From: CAYUIS01 sp964444825
GTDB taxonomy: Bacteria > Chloroflexota > Anaerolineae > B4-G1
Assembly: GCA_964444825.1 (NCBI GenBank)
Contig: CAYUIS010000075.1
Span: 1 to 24,480 of the forward strand
Direction: 5' to 3'
Length of the DNA stretch: 24,480 nucleotides
The number at the start of each line of letters is the position of its first letter. The stretch's first letter is position 1. The translations under genes were made by a program, and so were the position numbers. The notes beneath the pieces were generated by a model, which was given only the letters and a program-made list of their open reading frames with translations, made no database searches and was not told where the DNA came from. Shown here in pieces: positions 16,073 through 24,390 of the stretch.

Positions 16073-17086
16073 ATGCAACGCAGGGACTATCTGGTCCGCA
16101 AGCTATTCTTTGCGCTCACCACACTGGTGTTGGTGGCCGTCGTCAACTTTCTGCTATTTCGGATTCTGCCCGGGGATCCGGTCAGGCTGATCATCCACAG
16201 CCCGCGGATGACGCGCGAGGCCCAAGAGCGCATCCGGGTCACATTTGGACTCGACAAGCCGGTCTGGTTCGACGCTGATCGGCTACGGGAAGGAGACGTG
16301 TTGGGCGCCTTCGACAGCCAGTTCACCGCCTACGTGCGCAACCTGATGCGCGGCGACCTGGGCATCTCCTTTGCTAGCCGGCAGGACGTGACTGAGATCC
16401 TGTCGCAGCGGGTGTGGCGAACGGTGGTGCTGGTGATAGGCGGTGACATCCTAGCTGTTGTCGTGGGGATGACCCTTGGGATGATCGCCGCGTGGCGACG
16501 AGGCACGCGGTTGGACACGGGCATCCTGCTGTGGGGGCTTTTCAGTTGGGCGCTGCCTACGTTCTTTTTGGGCATTATCCTGCTCATTCTGGCCCGTGGC
16601 CGCTTGCCCGTCGGTGGTATGATAACCCCAGGCCTGAAGCCAGAGGACGGATTGGTCTATTGGGCCGATGTGGGGAAACACCTCGTCTTGCCCACTATCA
16701 CGATGGCCATTGTCTACACCGGTGAGTACATCCTGATTATGCGCAGCAGCGTGATGGAGATACTGGCAGAGGACTACATTCTGACCGCCAAGGCTAAGGG
16801 GTTGAGCACCTCCCGCGTGTTGCGTGATCACGCGCTCAAGAACGCTATGCTGCCGATGGTGACTATGATCGCTCTCACATTTGGATACACGGTCGGCGGG
16901 GCGATCCAGGTGGAGACAGTCTTTTCCTGGCCCGGCATCGGCAGGCTGATGTACGAGGCGGTGCAGAAGCGAGACTACCCCGTGCTGCAGGGTACTTTCC
17001 TGCTCTTGGCTGTCAGCGTCATCGCGGCCAACCTGCTGTCCGATCTGCTCTACTCGGTGCTCGACCCGCGAGTGAGTGCGGAGTAG
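16073..17086 (+). CDS. ABC importer permease, DppB/OppB type
   Basis: The product has 337 residues with about six membrane segments. It has the family's N-terminal transmembrane helix followed by FRILPGDPVRL and a periplasmic-side loop, then GDLGISF. The EAA coupling loop that docks on the ATPase runs from about residue 233 to 261 (EDYILTAKAKGLSTSRVLRD). The C-terminus has VETVFSWPGIGRLMYEAV and ends near VLDPRV, both hallmarks of DppB. ATG 16073 follows AGAGAGG (16061-16067); ATG 16055 would lie in the hairpin and lacks a site. It pairs with the next permease to form the membrane channel. Confidence 0.95.
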   Translation: MQRRDYLVRKLFFALTTLVLVAVVNFLLFRILPGDPVRLIIHSPRMTREAQERIRVTFGLDKPVWFDADRLREGDVLGAFDSQFTAYVRNLMRGDLGISFASRQDVTEILSQRVWRTVVLVIGGDILAVVVGMTLGMIAAWRRGTRLDTGILLWGLFSWALPTFFLGIILLILARGRLPVGGMITPGLKPEDGLVYWADVGKHLVLPTITMAIVYTGEYILIMRSSVMEILAEDYILTAKAKGLSTSRVLRDHALKNAMLPMVTMIALTFGYTVGGAIQVETVFSWPGIGRLMYEAVQKRDYPVLQGTFLLLAVSVIAANLLSDLLYSVLDPRVSAE

Positions 17087-17114
17087 TGCCCGCACCAATA
17101 TCGAGAGGTATTCG

Positions 17115-18035
17115 ATGGAGTCATTGAAACAATACGTGCGCAGTCCGATGGGCGTCATCGGCGCGGCGATGCTCATAGTGGTGGTGCTGGTCGCCGCCTT
17201 TGCACCGTGGCTGGCCCCTTACGACCCCCAGGAACGGGTGCAGGTGACCCCCGACGACATCTTGGCCCCGCCGGATCCCCAGCACTTGCTGGGTCGGGAC
17301 GATGCGGGCAAAGACGTGCTGAGCCAGCTCATCTACGGTGCGCGGGTCTCGTTGATCGTCGGTTTCACCGCCTCGTTCATGTCCATGTTCATCGGCACGA
17401 CAATCGGCCTCGTGGCTGGCTACTATGGCGGGCGGGTTGGCAACACGCTGATGCGGTTCGTCGACTTTTTGATGGTGATCCCCGACCTGCCGCTGATGCT
17501 GGTCATCATCGCCGTGATGGGCCGGGGCTTGCTGAATATCATCCTAGTGATCGGCCTCCTGGGCTGGACCTACACAGCACGACTGGTGCGCTCGCAGGTG
17601 CTTTCGGTCAAGGAGCGCCAATTCGTTCTGCGCGCCCGCTCTCTCGGCGCCAGCGGCCCGCGCATCATCTTGCGCCATATTTTCCCCCAGGTATTGCCCC
17701 TCGTCATTGCCCAGGCGGTGCTTGATATCTCCGTCGCGATCCTGGCCGAGTCGTCGCTGGCGTTCCTCGGCCTGGGGGATCCTACACTGATCAGTTGGGG
17801 CATGATGCTCAACTTTGCCTTCGAGCGGGCCATCAGCCGCCAGGCATGGTGGTTCTTGCTGCCGCCGGGCTTTGCCATCGTCTGGGTCAGCCTGTCGCTG
17901 GTCCTCATCGGCAACACGTTGGACCAGATCGTAAACCCCCGGTTGCGCACCCATCATCTATTCGACCCCCGGCGGATGGTGGCAGTGGTGACAGGTGGAC
18001 TGCCGAAGGCACAGGCGGAAACAACGACGGAGTAG
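17115..18035 (+). CDS. ABC importer permease, DppC/OppC type
   Basis: The product has 306 residues. An N-terminal helix after SPMGVIGAAML is followed by the DppC landmarks WLAPYDPQ and HLLGRDDAGKDVLSQLIYGA, then five more membrane segments. The EAA loop is at about residues 168-195 (RQFVLRARSLGASGPRIILR). SSLAFLGLGDPT and WWFLLPPGFAIV complete the pattern. ATG 17115 has GAGAGGT at 17103-17109; an upstream GTG at 17076 overlaps the previous gene and is less likely. It follows the DppB-type gene by 28 bases and precedes the ATPase by 12, consistent with one transcript. Confidence 0.95.
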   Translation: MESLKQYVRSPMGVIGAAMLIVVVLVAAFAPWLAPYDPQERVQVTPDDILAPPDPQHLLGRDDAGKDVLSQLIYGARVSLIVGFTASFMSMFIGTTIGLVAGYYGGRVGNTLMRFVDFLMVIPDLPLMLVIIAVMGRGLLNIILVIGLLGWTYTARLVRSQVLSVKERQFVLRARSLGASGPRIILRHIFPQVLPLVIAQAVLDISVAILAESSLAFLGLGDPTLISWGMMLNFAFERAISRQAWWFLLPPGFAIVWVSLSLVLIGNTLDQIVNPRLRTHHLFDPRRMVAVVTGGLPKAQAETTTE

Positions 18036-18047
18036 AGGTGGTGACGA

Positions 18048-19067
18048 ATGGCTGTCCTAGATGTGCGAAATCTCTCAGTGGACTATCTGGCGGACGATGG
18101 AACCGCACTGCACGCTGTGGAGAACGTGAGTTTCAGCCTTGAAGAAGGACGCTCGCTGGGTCTGGTGGGGGAGAGCGGGTGCGGCAAGACGACGGTGATG
18201 ATGGCTCTCCTGCGCCTCCTGCCGGAGGAGGGGCGTATCGTCCGTGGACAGGTGATCTTTGGTGGACGGGACCTATTGCAGCACAGCGAGGCCGAGATGC
18301 GCCAGGTGCGCTGGCGCGAGATTTCGATGGTGTTTCAGGGGGCGATGAACGCCCTCAACCCCGTGCGCACCGTCGAGAGCCAGATCATGGAAGCGGTCCA
18401 ACTCCACGGCGTCGCGGACCACCAGACAGCTCGCCAGCGTGCTGGCGAGCTGCTTGAACTGGTCGGCATCCCCTCGAGGCGAGGCCGCCAGTACCCCCAC
18501 CAGTACAGCGGTGGTATGCGGCAGCGGGCCGTCATCGCTATGGCGCTGGCTTGCACACCCAGTATCCTGATCGCCGACGAGCCTACTACCGCGCTGGACG
18601 TGATGATCCAGGCTCAGATCCTGGAACTGCTGGAGCAGTTGCGGGACAAACTTGCGCTCTCTCTCATCATGGTCACCCACGACCTGGGGATGGTGGCAGA
18701 GACATGTGACGATATGCTGGTGATGTACGGCGGTACGGTAGCCGAATACGCCAGCAGCGACGCCATCTTTAACAACCCTCAGCACCCCTACACCCAGCGG
18801 CTGCTGGAGGCGTTCCCCGATGTGGAGGATCCCGGCTCGACCCTGGCCTCCATCCCTGGCAACCCGCCCCGGCTGGACGACCTGCCGCCAGGCTGCCGTT
18901 TCGAGCCGCGCTGTGAGTGCCAGTGGCGGGAGGCCGTCTGCACGCAGCAGGCACCCCCACTGGTCGAACTTGAACCCGGTCACTACGTCGCCTGTCATTT
19001 TGCCGGGCAGCGTCCTGATGGTTCGACAGACTCACCACGACGGCCTGCCGAAGGAAGAATTTGTTGA
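18048..19067 (+). CDS. ABC importer ATP-binding protein, DppD/OppD type
   Basis: The product has 339 residues. Walker A is GESGCGKTT with Lys47, the Q-loop lies in SMVFQGAMNALNP, the signature is YSGGMRQR (from Tyr153), Walker B ends in IADEP with catalytic Glu178, and the switch His is in MVTHDLGM. The C-terminal oligopeptide-transporter extension holds Cys283, Cys289, Cys291 and Cys298 (CRFEPRCECQWREAVC). A similar cysteine set binds a 4Fe-4S cluster in at least one characterised mycobacterial Opp ATPase. It energises uptake together with the next ATPase. Its stop codon shares a base with the ATG of that gene (TGATG). Confidence 0.95.
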   Translation: MAVLDVRNLSVDYLADDGTALHAVENVSFSLEEGRSLGLVGESGCGKTTVMMALLRLLPEEGRIVRGQVIFGGRDLLQHSEAEMRQVRWREISMVFQGAMNALNPVRTVESQIMEAVQLHGVADHQTARQRAGELLELVGIPSRRGRQYPHQYSGGMRQRAVIAMALACTPSILIADEPTTALDVMIQAQILELLEQLRDKLALSLIMVTHDLGMVAETCDDMLVMYGGTVAEYASSDAIFNNPQHPYTQRLLEAFPDVEDPGSTLASIPGNPPRLDDLPPGCRFEPRCECQWREAVCTQQAPPLVELEPGHYVACHFAGQRPDGSTDSPRRPAEGRIC

Positions 19068-20268
19068 TGGAAACTCAACCCATACTTCAAGTACAAGAAC
19101 TGTGCAAGTACTTTCCCATCTCGCGGCGCATCGGAGATGTACTGACCCGCAAGCCGCCGCGCTACGTGCGTGCCGTGGACGGCGTTGATTTCACCGTTCA
19201 GCGCGGCGAGATCCTGGCATTGGTAGGCGAGTCCGGGTCGGGCAAGACGACCGTCGGGATGAACGTCCTGGGCCTNNNNNNNNNNNNNNNNNNNNNNNNN
19301 NNNNNNNNNNNNNNNNNNNNNNNNNNNNNNNNNNNNNNNNNNNNNNNNNNNNNNNNNNNNNNNNNNNNNNNNNNNTGGTAGGCGAGTCCGGGTCGGGCAA
19401 GACGACCGTCGGGATGAACGTCCTGGGCCTGCAACGCCCCACCCACGGGCGCATTCTGTTCGACGGGCGCGACGTGGCCGAGTGGTCCCAAGGGCATGGC
19501 CCCTCGGTAGAGGCAAGCGGCGGCGACCTGGCCGGTCTGAGCCGCCGGCGGCGCGTGATGACCCTGCGCGAGCGGGCGCAGATGATCTTTCAGGACCCCT
19601 ACGAGGCTCTGAACCCACGGCAGATGATCTTTGACATCGTAGCCGAACCGTTGGAGATCCACCGGCTGACTCGTTCTCGCGAGGAAAAAGAGGAACGAGT
19701 ACGGGTGGCGCTGGAGACGTCCGGACTGGTCCCCGCCGACCACTTCTGGGGACGCTTCCCGGCGGAGCTTTCCGGCGGACAGCGGCAGCGGGTCGTGATC
19801 GCCGGGGCGCTGGTGCTCGAACCTCGGCTCCTGGTGGCTGACGAGCCGGTCTCTATGCTTGACGTCTCTATCCGGGCAGAGATCCTCAACCTACTGCACG
19901 CGCTGCGCAGGGAGCGCGGAATCACGATCCTGTATACCACGCACGACCTGGCTACCGCCGGTTTCTTCACCGACCGGATGGCGGTAATGTACCTGGGCCG
20001 CATCGTTGAGCTGGGACCTACCACCGAGGTGCTCTCGGAGCCGCGCCACCCCTACACCCGCGCGCTCATCTCGGTCATCCCGGTGCCCAACCCGCGCCGC
20101 CGCCGCAAGCGAATGATCCTGGAAGGGGAGATACCCAATCCCATCGACATACCTCCGGGCTGCCGTTTCCACCCACGCTGCCCGGCTGCCGTCCCCGAGT
20201 GCCAGGAAGCTGACCCGCAGCTCCGCCGGGTGACCCCGGACCACGAGGTAGCCTGTATCCTTGCTTGA
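19067..20268 (+). CDS. ABC importer ATP-binding protein, DppF/OppF type (interrupted by assembly gap)
   Basis: The two halves are one gene. Removing the 100 N and one copy of the flanking 55-bp repeat (155 bases) joins the frames exactly and gives a 348-residue protein, the normal length. Walker A is GESGSGKTT (Lys60 after joining), the Q-loop lies in AQMIFQDPYEALNP, the signature is LSGGQRQR, Walker B is LLVADEPVSMLD and the switch His is in YTTHDLA. The C-terminal extension has CRFHPRCPAAVPEC. About 30 residues between the early strands and the Q-loop (EWSQGHGPSVEASGG to RRRRVMTL) form an insertion larger than usual. ATG 19067 overlaps the previous stop by one base; TTG 19061 is the alternative. 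Confidence 0.9.
19221..19275 (+). repeat. Left copy of 55-bp direct repeat at assembly gap
   Basis: The 55 bases ending at the first N are identical to the 55 bases after the last N (19376-19430). Both encode the Walker A region V-G-E-S-G-S-G-K-T-T-V-G-M-N-V-L-G. Overlapping contig ends explain this better than a real duplication. Confidence 0.9.
19276..19375. other. Assembly gap of 100 N (probably spurious)
   Basis: The run is exactly 100 N, a common default for gaps of unknown size. The flanks carry the same 55 bases, and 55 is a common assembler k-mer length. The two contigs most likely overlap and no sequence is missing. Confidence 0.9.
19376..19430 (+). repeat. Right copy of 55-bp direct repeat at assembly gap
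   Basis: This is identical to 19221-19275. Translation in the continuing frame runs on directly into LQRPTHGRILFDG, the expected strand after Walker A of an OppF protein. Confidence 0.9.
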
Positions 20269-21871
20269 CTTGCTTCTCACAGATGGCGTGTTGATCGATG
20301 GCACGGGGTCGCCTCCCCGTCCTGCCGACGTAGGGATAGCGGGGGGGCATATCGTCGCTCTCGGCGCTTTGCGGCAGCGCGAGGCTCACCAGGTTTTGGA
20401 CGTCTCCGGGCTCTTTGTCACCCCTGGCTTCATAGACATCCACGCTCACTCCGATCTGGCGCTGCTGGTAGACCCACGGGCCGAATCCAAGGTACGCCAG
20501 GGAGTCACCACTGATATTTCCGGCCAGTGCGGGCTCTCGGCTGCACCTCTGGCAGGAGAAGCGAGGGACGAATTGGGCATCTGGGCCGCTCGGTTCGGCC
20601 TGGAGCAACCGAGCTGGCAATCGCTGTCAGACTATCTGGAGACCGTCGAGCGGCGGGGCGTGGCTCTCAACTTTGGCACGCTGGTAGGCCACGCCAACCT
20701 GCGCTATGGGGTTATGGGCAGCTCTAACCGGTCGCCTACGCCTGCAGAGCAGCAGGCGATGGCTGGGATGCTGGCGCAGGCTCTGGAGGAGGGGGCACTG
20801 GGCCTGAGTAGTGGCCTCTTCTATGCGCCAGGCTCCTATGCCGAGCTGGCGGAACTGGCGGAACTGGGGCGGGTCGTCGCTGCGCACGGCGGGCTGTACG
20901 CCACCCATATCCGCAACGAGGGATCTGGCCTGTGGGATGCCCTGCGGGAGGCAATGGCGGTCGGATGGGCCTCCGGCGTGGCGGTACAGATCTCGCATCT
21001 GAAACTGGCAAGCCGCAGTTACTGGGGACAGGCGGAGCGGGTGCTGGCCCGGCTGGATGCAGCCCGCGCCGAGGGGCTTGACCTGGGCTGGGACCAGTAT
21101 CCATATCCGGCCGCGGCCACCTCGCTCGATGCCGCGGTACCACCCCAATTCCACGCCGGCGGCACGGCGGCCCTGTTGGAGCGGCTGCGCAACCCCCAGG
21201 ATCGCGCCCAGATCGCCCGGACGATAGCGAGCGATACGGAGGGCGACGCGGGAATCCCGTGGGAAAACATGGCCCTCGACTCTGGATGGGACCACATCGT
21301 GCTGTCGTTCCATCCTACGCGACCCGATCTGACTGGGCGCACGATTGCAGACATTGCGGCTGCCCGCGGAGCCGATCCCCTGGAAACCGCACTGGATCTG
21401 ATTCTGGAGACCCAGGCTCAGGCCGAGATAGTGGACTTTTGCATGGACGAGCGGGATGTGACGGCGATCCTCTGCCATCCACGCACGATTGTGGCCACCG
21501 ATATGGAAGCCCTAGCGGCGCACGGCCCTCTTTCGGCGGGGACGCCCCACCCCCGTGCTTATGGCGCCTTCCCACGTGTCCTGGCCCGCTACGTGCGCGA
21601 GCAGGAGCTGCTGACCTGGGAGGAGGCCATCCACAAGATGAGCGGCCTGCCTGCGAAACGCCTGGGCCTGCGCGATCGGGGCATCGTGCGCGAGGGGGCC
21701 TGGGCCGACATGGTCGCGTTCGACCCGAACACTGTCGCCGATACGGCTACCTTCACCGACCCGCACCGCTATCCCGAAGGCATCCATCACGTGATCGTCA
21801 ACGGCTGTTTACTAGTCCGCGACAGCGTGCAGACGGACGAACTCCCTGGTCTGGTGCTCAGGGGACACTGA
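20261..21871 (+). CDS. N-acyl-D-amino-acid deacylase (D-aminoacylase family amidohydrolase)
   Basis: The product has 536 residues from TTG 20261, overlapping the previous gene by 8 bases. The start LDLLLTDGVLIDGTG matches the family's usual opening. Metal and catalytic residues fit the D-aminoacylase pattern: His61-Ala-His63 (DIHAHSD), Cys90 (GQCG), His216 in THIRNEG, His246 in ISHLKL and Asp414 in IVATDMEAL. The late block HPRAYGAFPRVLARYVRE and LPAKRLGLRDRGIVREG is highly characteristic. The enzyme releases the acid and a free D-amino acid from N-acyl-D-amino acids in the cytoplasm; some relatives act on other amides. Translational coupling to the importer ATPase suggests that its substrate is the imported compound. 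Confidence 0.92.
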   Translation: MLDLLLTDGVLIDGTGSPPRPADVGIAGGHIVALGALRQREAHQVLDVSGLFVTPGFIDIHAHSDLALLVDPRAESKVRQGVTTDISGQCGLSAAPLAGEARDELGIWAARFGLEQPSWQSLSDYLETVERRGVALNFGTLVGHANLRYGVMGSSNRSPTPAEQQAMAGMLAQALEEGALGLSSGLFYAPGSYAELAELAELGRVVAAHGGLYATHIRNEGSGLWDALREAMAVGWASGVAVQISHLKLASRSYWGQAERVLARLDAARAEGLDLGWDQYPYPAAATSLDAAVPPQFHAGGTAALLERLRNPQDRAQIARTIASDTEGDAGIPWENMALDSGWDHIVLSFHPTRPDLTGRTIADIAAARGADPLETALDLILETQAQAEIVDFCMDERDVTAILCHPRTIVATDMEALAAHGPLSAGTPHPRAYGAFPRVLARYVREQELLTWEEAIHKMSGLPAKRLGLRDRGIVREGAWADMVAFDPNTVADTATFTDPHRYPEGIHHVIVNGCLLVRDSVQTDELPGLVLRGH

Positions 21872-21904
21872 ATCTCTATCTAGCATTGCGATAGGAGCGC
21901 TCGT

Positions 21905-23320
21905 ATGGATCGGCTTAGGGTCCTGACGGATGAAGAGATAGAGGCGATTCACCACGCCACGTTGCGTGTCTTGAGTGAGATCGGCGTTGTGCTGACCCAT
22001 AAGGAGGCACAGGAGGTCCTGGCTGGCGCGGGGGCACGAGTGCAGGCTGATCGGGTGCTGTTGCCTACCGATCTTGTCGAGCGGGCGATCTCTTTGTGTC
22101 CACACCAGGTGATCATTCGAGGCCGGGGCGGACAGGTGGTGGTGTTGGGGGATGGTTCTCTTCACTGGCACAATCTCGGCGGCGCATGCAACGTCTACGA
22201 TCCACGCACAGGGCAGCGCCGGCCTGCAGTGACGCAGGATGTCCGCGACAGCGCCCGCCTTCTTGACGCGCTCGGCGGCGCTACGACTATCACCCCCTTC
22301 TTTACGCCTCAGGATGTGCCCGGGCCATTGATGTCATTGGCGATGGTCCGGCACACCCTGCCCCATACCACCAAGCCGGTTCATGGCCCTGGGGTGCAGA
22401 CTGCTGCTGAGGCACGCTATGTTGCTCGGATGGCAGCCGTTGTGGGCTCGCCCGCTGAGGCCCTCACGTTGGGAATCTCCCCCCTGAGTCCGCTCATCTT
22501 TCCTGACGATGTAGTCGAGGCAATGATGCAGACGGCACGGCTGGGGATACCTCTAGGGCCGCTGCCATGTCCGATTGCCGGGGCCACAGCGCCGATGTCG
22601 CTGGCAGGGGCATTGGCGCAACAGAACGCAGAGATGTTGGCGTCGGTAGTGCTGGCCCAGTTGGTGCGCCCAGGTTTACCCGTCGTCTACTCCGGTCGCC
22701 TGGCGATGATGGAGCCGCGGACGGGCGTCTCTGTGTGGGGCGGCGTAGAGGTTGGTCTGGCGTCTGCGGCGACGGTACAGATCGGCCACCGGTATGACCT
22801 GCCCGTCAACGTCTATGGATTGTGCACCAATGCCCACGTGTTGAACCTACAGAATGGCTACGAACGGGCGCTCAACGCCGTCGCTCCGGCGTTGGCAGGG
22901 GCGGACGAACTCTCGGGCATCGGCGAGATGGAGGCGGGTGTGATGGGTTCCTACGCTCAGATGGTAGCCGACGATGAGATCGCCGCTAATGTCCGCCGGC
23001 TGCGGCAGGGTTTTGTGGTGGACGAAGACACGCTTGGCGTGGAGGTCATCGCGGCGGTGATGGATGGCTCACGTAACTTTCTCGATCAGCGACACACGGT
23101 TCGATACATCCGTGGCGGAGAAGTCCTATGTACGCGCTTGGCGGAGCGGCGGCCTTGGGAGGAATGGGACCGTGCGGGAAGACAGTGCTTGGCCGAACGA
23201 GCCCAAGCTGAGGCGGACAGACTGCTGGCAAGACACGAGGTTCCTCCATTGACAGATGAGCAGGAGTTGGAGCTGGACGAGATTATGAGGGAGGCCGCGA
23301 GCGAGTTGGTCGGGGGGTGA
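21905..23320 (+). CDS. MttB-family corrinoid methyltransferase homologue (non-pyrrolysine)
   Basis: The product has 471 residues, and the frame has no internal TAG, so it is not a pyrrolysine enzyme. It opens with DEEIEAIHHATLRVLSEIGV, the common MttB N-terminal pattern, and continues with VLLPTDLVERAI and NVYDPRTGQRRP, then GPLPCPIAGATAPMSLAGAL and a C-terminal half with NGYERALNAVAPALAGAD. Characterised non-pyrrolysine members move a methyl group from quaternary amines such as glycine betaine, proline betaine or carnitine to a corrinoid protein. No corrinoid protein gene or reactivator is in the window, so the partner must be elsewhere. ATG 21905 follows AGGAG (21893-21897). It may demethylate a product released by the neighbouring hydrolases; this is unproven. 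Confidence 0.85.
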   Translation: MDRLRVLTDEEIEAIHHATLRVLSEIGVVLTHKEAQEVLAGAGARVQADRVLLPTDLVERAISLCPHQVIIRGRGGQVVVLGDGSLHWHNLGGACNVYDPRTGQRRPAVTQDVRDSARLLDALGGATTITPFFTPQDVPGPLMSLAMVRHTLPHTTKPVHGPGVQTAAEARYVARMAAVVGSPAEALTLGISPLSPLIFPDDVVEAMMQTARLGIPLGPLPCPIAGATAPMSLAGALAQQNAEMLASVVLAQLVRPGLPVVYSGRLAMMEPRTGVSVWGGVEVGLASAATVQIGHRYDLPVNVYGLCTNAHVLNLQNGYERALNAVAPALAGADELSGIGEMEAGVMGSYAQMVADDEIAANVRRLRQGFVVDEDTLGVEVIAAVMDGSRNFLDQRHTVRYIRGGEVLCTRLAERRPWEEWDRAGRQCLAERAQAEADRLLARHEVPPLTDEQELELDEIMREAASELVGG

Positions 23321-23325
23321 CGACG

Positions 23326-24390
23326 ATGAACCTACGAAGCGTACCGATCGTGAATGTGAAAGGATCTCCCCGTGACCGGGGTCGCCAACAGGGGGAGGGA
23401 GCGCAAGCCCAGATTGGTGGAATGTTGGCTGCATATCGGGAACTCCTTCCAGAGGCGGTCAAAATGACCTGGGAGGAAGCACTATGCGAGTCGTGCAAGT
23501 ATTTGCCATTCGCTGAAGCTGCCTTTCCCCGTTTTGTTGAGGAACTGCACGGTATTGCCGAGGGGGCCGACGTTTCCTTCGAGGATGTGTGGCTTCTCAA
23601 CTGCTACGAGGCGGTGACCGAGAGCCAATATCTGTCCTGCACGTCGTTGGCTGTTAGGGACGATTGTACCGCCAACGGTCATGTTCTGTTGGCTCATAAC
23701 GAGGATTGGATCAGTGTGGACCATGACCACGTCTACCTGGTGCGCGCAGAACCGGAAGATGGTCCAGCTTTCATTGGTATGAGCTACGGGCCATTGTTGG
23801 TCAACGTCGGTCTCAATGAGAAGGGGATCGGCGTGGCGATCAACTCGGTATATGCCACCGACGCACGAGTCGGTGTGCCGCGCATTCTCTTCTCAAGGGC
23901 CATCCTTGCAACCAGTACGATCGGTGAGGCAATCAAGGCCTGTGTGCCTCGCCATCGGGCGGGCGGTTACCACTACTTGCTGGCTGATGCCCACGGCGAG
24001 TTGTACGGCGTCGAGAGTTCGGCCACCGCCCACGCTGTCTTGTACAGCGACGATGGTTGGCTGGCCCATACCAATCACTACCTCTCTTCGAAGATGCAAG
24101 CACTGGAGCAGCCTGGAGTCTATTCTGGATCCCACGTGCGGCTCAACCGGGCCCGGCGACTGCTATATGCGCAAATGAAAGAGGGGAAAGTGACACTAGA
24201 GGGTGTTCAGACAGTGTTGCGAGACCACGTCAACTATCCCAGCTCCATTTGCAGCCATGAGGACCCTGCCGACCCCCGCCATGAACGATGGCAGACTGTG
24301 ATCTCGCTGGTGATGGATCTCACGGAGCGCGTTATGTGGGCCGCGCCAGGACCGCCGTGCAAAGGAGAGTACACCTTGGTCCGGCTGTGA
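23326..24390 (+). CDS. Peptidase C45 / acyl-CoA:6-aminopenicillanate acyltransferase-like Ntn-hydrolase (copy 2)
   Basis: The product has 354 residues from ATG 23326; GTG 23317 overlaps the previous stop and is possible. It is a diverged paralogue of the protein at 9451-10578: VPIVNVKGSPRDRGRQQGEG corresponds to the N-terminal block, FVEELHGIAEGADVSFEDVW to the helical block, and LLAHNEDW, GLNEKGIGVAINSV, LYGVESSA, AHTNHYLS and NRARRLL to later patches. The predicted nucleophile is Cys105 in LSCTSL, with autoproteolysis expected just before it. It most likely acts as an amidase or acyltransferase on a small N-acyl compound in the cytoplasm. It follows the MttB gene by 5 bases and is the last complete gene of the block. 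Confidence 0.87.
   Translation: MNLRSVPIVNVKGSPRDRGRQQGEGAQAQIGGMLAAYRELLPEAVKMTWEEALCESCKYLPFAEAAFPRFVEELHGIAEGADVSFEDVWLLNCYEAVTESQYLSCTSLAVRDDCTANGHVLLAHNEDWISVDHDHVYLVRAEPEDGPAFIGMSYGPLLVNVGLNEKGIGVAINSVYATDARVGVPRILFSRAILATSTIGEAIKACVPRHRAGGYHYLLADAHGELYGVESSATAHAVLYSDDGWLAHTNHYLSSKMQALEQPGVYSGSHVRLNRARRLLYAQMKEGKVTLEGVQTVLRDHVNYPSSICSHEDPADPRHERWQTVISLVMDLTERVMWAAPGPPCKGEYTLVRL

Noticed and set aside
19221..19430. A genuine tandem duplication of the P-loop region
   Set aside because: Exact 55-base identity on both sides of exactly 100 N, and frame restoration after collapse, fit a contig overlap much better.
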